A stretch of DNA of 54,285 nt from an uncultured Clostridia bacterium. Lineage in GTDB: Bacteria; Bacillota; Clostridia; UMGS1810. Location of the stretch: assembly GCA_905210855.1 (NCBI GenBank), contig CAJLYL010000003.1:1-54285 (forward strand). The letters are read 5' to 3'. Each line of letters opens with the position of its first letter. Position 1 is the stretch's first letter. A program made the position numbers and the translations under genes. Of this stretch, positions 51,834-54,285 are shown in pieces. A model generated the notes under the pieces. That model made no database searches. It was not told the origin of the DNA and saw only the letters and a list, made by a program, of their open reading frames with translations.

Positions 51834-52689
51834 CTTTTTTTCTCCAAGCCAAAACGGTGAGCATCCCCGGAAGAAGAAGCAGTATAAACTCTGCGGCTAC
51901 GATCCACAGATTTGCGCCATACGGAGAAACATTTACCGCGCGAAGGAAATCGAGAGGCGACAGGCAGAAGGGAATGAACCGATAAAGCAGGGAAAGGAAA
52001 ATGTGAAAAACCATCAGCGTGAGAAACGGAAGAATTAAGACCAGTCCTCTGTTTTTCAGTTTGTAAAGTGCCATGGGAATTGTGGCAATCGCGCCGGCAA
52101 AGAGAAAATCCAGCAAGAGATAGAGCAAAATGTAAAGAACCGGGTGCGTATAAAAAACCTCCGCCCATAACCCAAACCCGTATACGCCGTTATAGATCAC
52201 TTCCAATACGGACGGCAGACGCATCGGCACCATACAGGCGACAAAAACTACGTTGACAATCATAGGAAGAACGATCACTGCGCCGCCGGACAGAAACGAC
52301 GCCAAAAACTTTGCCGCAAAATAGCGCTTCTGGGAAATCTGCGGCGTGATCAAATTAAGATACCCGCTTTTATATTCCCGGTGGAGCGAGCTGCCATAAG
52401 GTAAGACAGCCAGCAATGGTAATAAAAAGAAAAATGCCGTGGCGCACCAGGTTGAAAAATCCATGCCAATCCAGAAATCTGCCATGGTTTCGGCGCTGAG
52501 GTGGTAGTCTTTTCCCCAGTCAGCAACATTTTGGTATGCCGGTGTATTCAGAAACCTTGTTCTGATGATGTATCCCCGGACTTGTAAAAATCCGCTTAAT
52601 AAAGATAAAAAAAGAGCGACTGATAAAGAAAATAAAAATCTCTTGTTCCAAAACGCTTTTTTAAGTTCCATGGACAAAATCCGTTTCAT
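51823..52689 (-). CDS. ABC-2-like permease subunit
   Basis: A 288-residue protein with about six transmembrane segments. The N-terminus MELKKAFWNKRFLFSLS after a short lead is typical of ABC-2 permeases such as those in bacteriocin-immunity exporters. The ATG at 52689 follows TTTGGAGTG. First gene of a four-gene operon, with its promoter at 52746-52774. ATA isoleucine codons reappear here, unlike the preceding 16 kb, which together with the IS remnants beyond it suggests a separately acquired block. Confidence 0.8.
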   Translation of the reverse strand: MKRILSMELKKAFWNKRFLFSLSVALFLSLLSGFLQVRGYIIRTRFLNTPAYQNVADWGKDYHLSAETMADFWIGMDFSTWCATAFFFLLPLLAVLPYGSSLHREYKSGYLNLITPQISQKRYFAAKFLASFLSGGAVIVLPMIVNVVFVACMVPMRLPSVLEVIYNGVYGFGLWAEVFYTHPVLYILLYLLLDFLFAGAIATIPMALYKLKNRGLVLILPFLTLMVFHIFLSLLYRFIPFCLSPLDFLRAVNVSPYGANLWIVAAEFILLLLPGMLTVLAWRKKDVL

Positions 52690-52745
52690 CGATCTTCACT
52701 CCAAACTGTAAAGTATCGGTTTAATATACGATAACTCTTGTTTTA

Positions 52746-52774
52746 AGGATACTGATTAGCAAGGTATTTGTCAA
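52746..52774 (-). promoter_or_regulatory. Promoter of the ABC exporter operon
   Basis: Minus-strand -35 TTGACA (52769-52774), 17-bp spacer and -10 TATCCT (52746-52751). Between it and the first ATG, GTATCG and CGATAAC face each other across about 10 bp, a possible operator. Confidence 0.75.
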
Positions 52775-53296
52775 TAGTATCTAGGCTTTTGTTGATATAA
52801 TTTTATTCATTCTATAAAAACAGTTCGTCTTGAAGCAACATGATTTTCTTTTGCTTTCTACTGCATGGACGTGATATGGTGATTTTATCCACAACAAATT
52901 TTAAAAAACTTTCCCATGTAAATCACAGAATTTTCTTGCAGGCGCAGAGGGAATATGCTATACTGATTAAGTATGAGTTTACGTTATGACTACATTCAAA
53001 GAAAGATGGTTTTATAGATGAAATTAGGTATCGTTGCAGACCGACCTTTTTCATACATCCATATACTTTCATATAAATCCGTAAACCCGCATGATTACTG
53101 TGTTTTCTGAAATTTCGCAAGCATAAAGTTCCATATAAAATCACACAATTTCATGTCATTTGGGCGTAGAAAAGGGCGTAGATTTGATACTGAAAACCAG
53201 AGTCCAACGCATTTTTATTTGTTTATGATACGCCTTCAAAATTCTTCGATTAAGAGCCATTTGACATTAGCGAAACAGCAAAATCAGTACATTATA
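52775..53296. other. AT-rich, gene-poor stretch
   Basis: No convincing coding region is seen on either strand. A short direct repeat, GGGCGTAGA twice with a 3-nt gap (53162-53182), stands out and looks like part of an integration junction or a decayed integrase end. The remainder shows nothing I can support. Confidence 0.5.
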
Positions 53297-53345
53297 AAAG
53301 CAGCGTTTCTAACTTTCTAAGAAGAAAGAATAGAAACGCTGCTTT
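53297..53345. terminator. Long hairpin, probable terminator
   Basis: AAAGCAGCGTTTCTA and its exact inverse form a 15-bp stem; the loop contains an inner CTTTCT/AGAAAG stem. No gene is directly attached, so it may be the surviving end of a mobile element. Confidence 0.65.
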
Positions 53346-53416
53346 CGTGTTTCGGGTATGAATTCGGTGTTCCGAGCACTTGAATTTTGTAACCGATATT
53401 CGCTGTATTGACACAA

Positions 53417-53692
53417 TCAAAAAAGATAACGGGATGCCTTAGGGAAATTCTGCCCTTTTGCAGGAGCGAAATGGCTGCGAAAGCTCACTCCCCCTCTCCA
53501 CACCTCACCCCCTGTTACTTCCTGTACTACCCGAAAAAGAGAGTGTGTTGAGGCGATTGTTTTCAATTTTTGTTGTTTGGGCTGTTCCGTGCGGTGAATA
53601 CGAAAAACCTCTCCACCCGGGTGCCGTATGGCAATCATGCTTTTCCCTTTGGAGACGTCAATTCCGACAGCTGTGATGATGTTGTTTGTCAT
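53417..53692 (-). pseudogene. Truncated IS110-family transposase N-terminus
   Basis: From the ATG at 53692, with AGGAGG just upstream, the frame encodes NNIITAVGIDVSKGKSMIAI followed by RHPGGEVF, the N-terminal RuvC-like (DEDD) start of IS110 transposases, including the first acidic residue in GIDVSKG. After about 27 codons the similarity ends, and the remaining frame to 53417 is unrelated, so the gene was cut by deletion or insertion near 53610. The rest of the transposase is not in the window. Its 5' non-coding region appears intact. Confidence 0.75.
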
Positions 53693-53713
53693 GGATTTCA
53701 ACCTCCTAATCAT

Positions 53714-53891
53714 GTTCGGTGACCGCTGTTACTCAGTGCCGATTCAGCTTGCGTTGTTATTCGAATGTGGGAGTTGACTCCTTTAATTCAACCTGCATAA
53801 ATCGAACGATACAATGAGAGGCGACTGACAGTTTGCTGGACGAGCGTAGCAGCTCATGCATCGCCTCGTCAGACCGATCCCCTTCATTATA
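53714..53891 (-). ncRNA. Candidate IS110 bridge-RNA region
   Basis: In the IS110 family the non-coding end upstream of the transposase encodes a structured bridge RNA that pairs with target and donor DNA. Here a minus-strand -10 TATAAT (53886-53891) precedes a structured stretch: GAGGCGA (53861-53867) closes on TCGCCTC (53818-53824) around an inner GAGC/GCTC hairpin, followed by CGATTTATGCAGG and further stems to the transposase ribosome binding site. The assignment rests on position and fold. Confidence 0.5.
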
Positions 53892-54183
53892 CCTTAGGAA
53901 CTGAGCAACTAGAAAAGAATTTTTGATTTACCACAGTTAAATTTACAAAGAAAAGAGAAAACCATGTTTATTCAAAAATACTATCCTGTCGCCGAAATAA
54001 TTATATCGCAAGCATCGCCGTTGTGATACCACAACGACACTTATCAGGGAAATCCCTGAAACCCTTCTGCTTACTTCAGCTTTATACGATTTACAAACTT
54101 TCTAAAACAATAAGTAAAGGAAAACGCAGCAGCTTGTGATATGTACCCGGTTTTCTGGATACCGGATCAAAATTGAATAATTA
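53892..54183. other. AT-rich intergenic sequence between IS remnants
   Basis: No gene is supported. A small inverted repeat (CCGGTTTTCTGGATACCGG, near 54147) is the only structure noted. A 20-codon frame from 53967 looks random. Confidence 0.4.
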
Positions 54184-54212
54184 GCTTTTTCTCTCATTTT
54201 GAGAGAAAAAGC
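54184..54212. other. Perfect 13-bp hairpin
   Basis: GCTTTTTCTCTCA and its inverse surround TTT. There is no T-run beyond the stem. It sits at the point where the IS3-like coding remnant begins and may mark a junction. Confidence 0.5.
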
Positions 54213-54215
54213 AGT

Positions 54216-54285
54216 TCCACAATTCACAGTCATTGCGACTTTATGTCACCAGATGAATTCGAGCGAGTATATAAAAGAGCACACA
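54216..54285 (+). pseudogene. IS3-family OrfB C-terminal remnant, cut by the window edge
   Basis: The plus frame reads IHSHCDFMSPDEFERVYKRA, matching the C-terminal end of IS3-type integrase-fold transposases, where an RxHS...YxSPxEFE motif is conserved. A stop at 54174-54176 and unrelated residues precede it, so the catalytic core is missing. The frame is still open at the window end. Confidence 0.55.

Noticed and set aside
52923..53144. Small minus-strand open frame in the AT-rich right end
   Set aside because: No ribosome binding site, no family features and an unusual composition; probably random.
53967..54030. Short ORF of about 20 codons starting at an ATG near 53967
   Set aside because: Too short, no similarity, and in a region of mobile-element debris.

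Overview
The window looks like a chromosomal segment of an anaerobic, fermentative Clostridia-type Firmicute of intermediate GC content, possibly an Oscillospirales or Ruminococcaceae relative. The supporting signs are a T-box, single-aptamer glycine and guanine-type purine riboswitches, strong GGAGG ribosome binding sites, a DUF1540 protein, a BlaI/M56 pair, a trimeric-type electron-bifurcating [FeFe] hydrogenase operon and Gram-positive lipoprotein and D,D-carboxypeptidase genes. No rRNA, tRNA or CRISPR array was seen.

Layout. 1-5.4 kb: a D-lactate dehydrogenase-type gene broken by an in-frame TGA, a DUF1540 protein, and a metF / MetH-reactivation / metH operon. 5.4-7.2 kb: a stand-alone tryptophan synthase beta chain under a Trp-specific T-box. 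7.3-10.9 kb: a membrane-bound XRE regulator, a GNAT enzyme, and a BlaI repressor with an unusual M56-LCP fusion. 11-16 kb: purA and housekeeping genes (LOG-family, AlkD, YbaK, HAD, Mrp). 16-18.4 kb: an XRE repressor and ImmA-like protease divergent from a Y-family DNA polymerase, with both promoters carrying the same GTGAA/TTCAC repeats. 18.5-20.2 kb: decayed PHP and rhamnosidase genes. 20.2-25.3 kb: a D,D-carboxypeptidase, L-fucose isomerase and a glycine-riboswitch-controlled AGCS transporter. 25.3-31.1 kb: a complete-looking pyrCKDFEBI operon behind an attenuator. 31.2-40.1 kb: a bifurcating hydrogenase operon (NuoE, HATPase, HndB, NuoF, HydA), then a second operon of DRTGG, RsbW-like ATPase, sensory hydrogenase-like, DRTGG and PHP proteins. 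40.3-42.8 kb: serC-serA. 42.8-46.8 kb: a small Spo0A-C-like protein and a VTC/DUF4956/DUF4353 locus. 47-49.7 kb: an acyltransferase and a COG2509-type flavoprotein behind a purine riboswitch. 49.7-52.7 kb: an ABC exporter operon. 52.7-54.3 kb: AT-rich, gene-poor sequence with IS110 and IS3 remnants.

How the genes fit together. The left half is one-carbon/methionine, tryptophan salvage, purine and pyrimidine synthesis, each with its own cis-acting leader. The centre is hydrogen metabolism, with a hydrogenase plus a neighbouring operon that looks like its redox-sensing arm. The best candidates for something little described are the XRE/ImmA/polymerase module with operator-embedded consensus promoters, the sensory hydrogenase operon, the BlaR1-like protein whose sensor is replaced by an LCP domain, the purine riboswitch that appears to be wired as an ON switch, and a likely IS110 bridge-RNA region left behind by a truncated transposase. 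Isoleucine ATA codons are common up to about 33.57 kb and nearly vanish for the next 16 kb, with the change inside nuoF; this could be intragenic recombination or a chimeric assembly.
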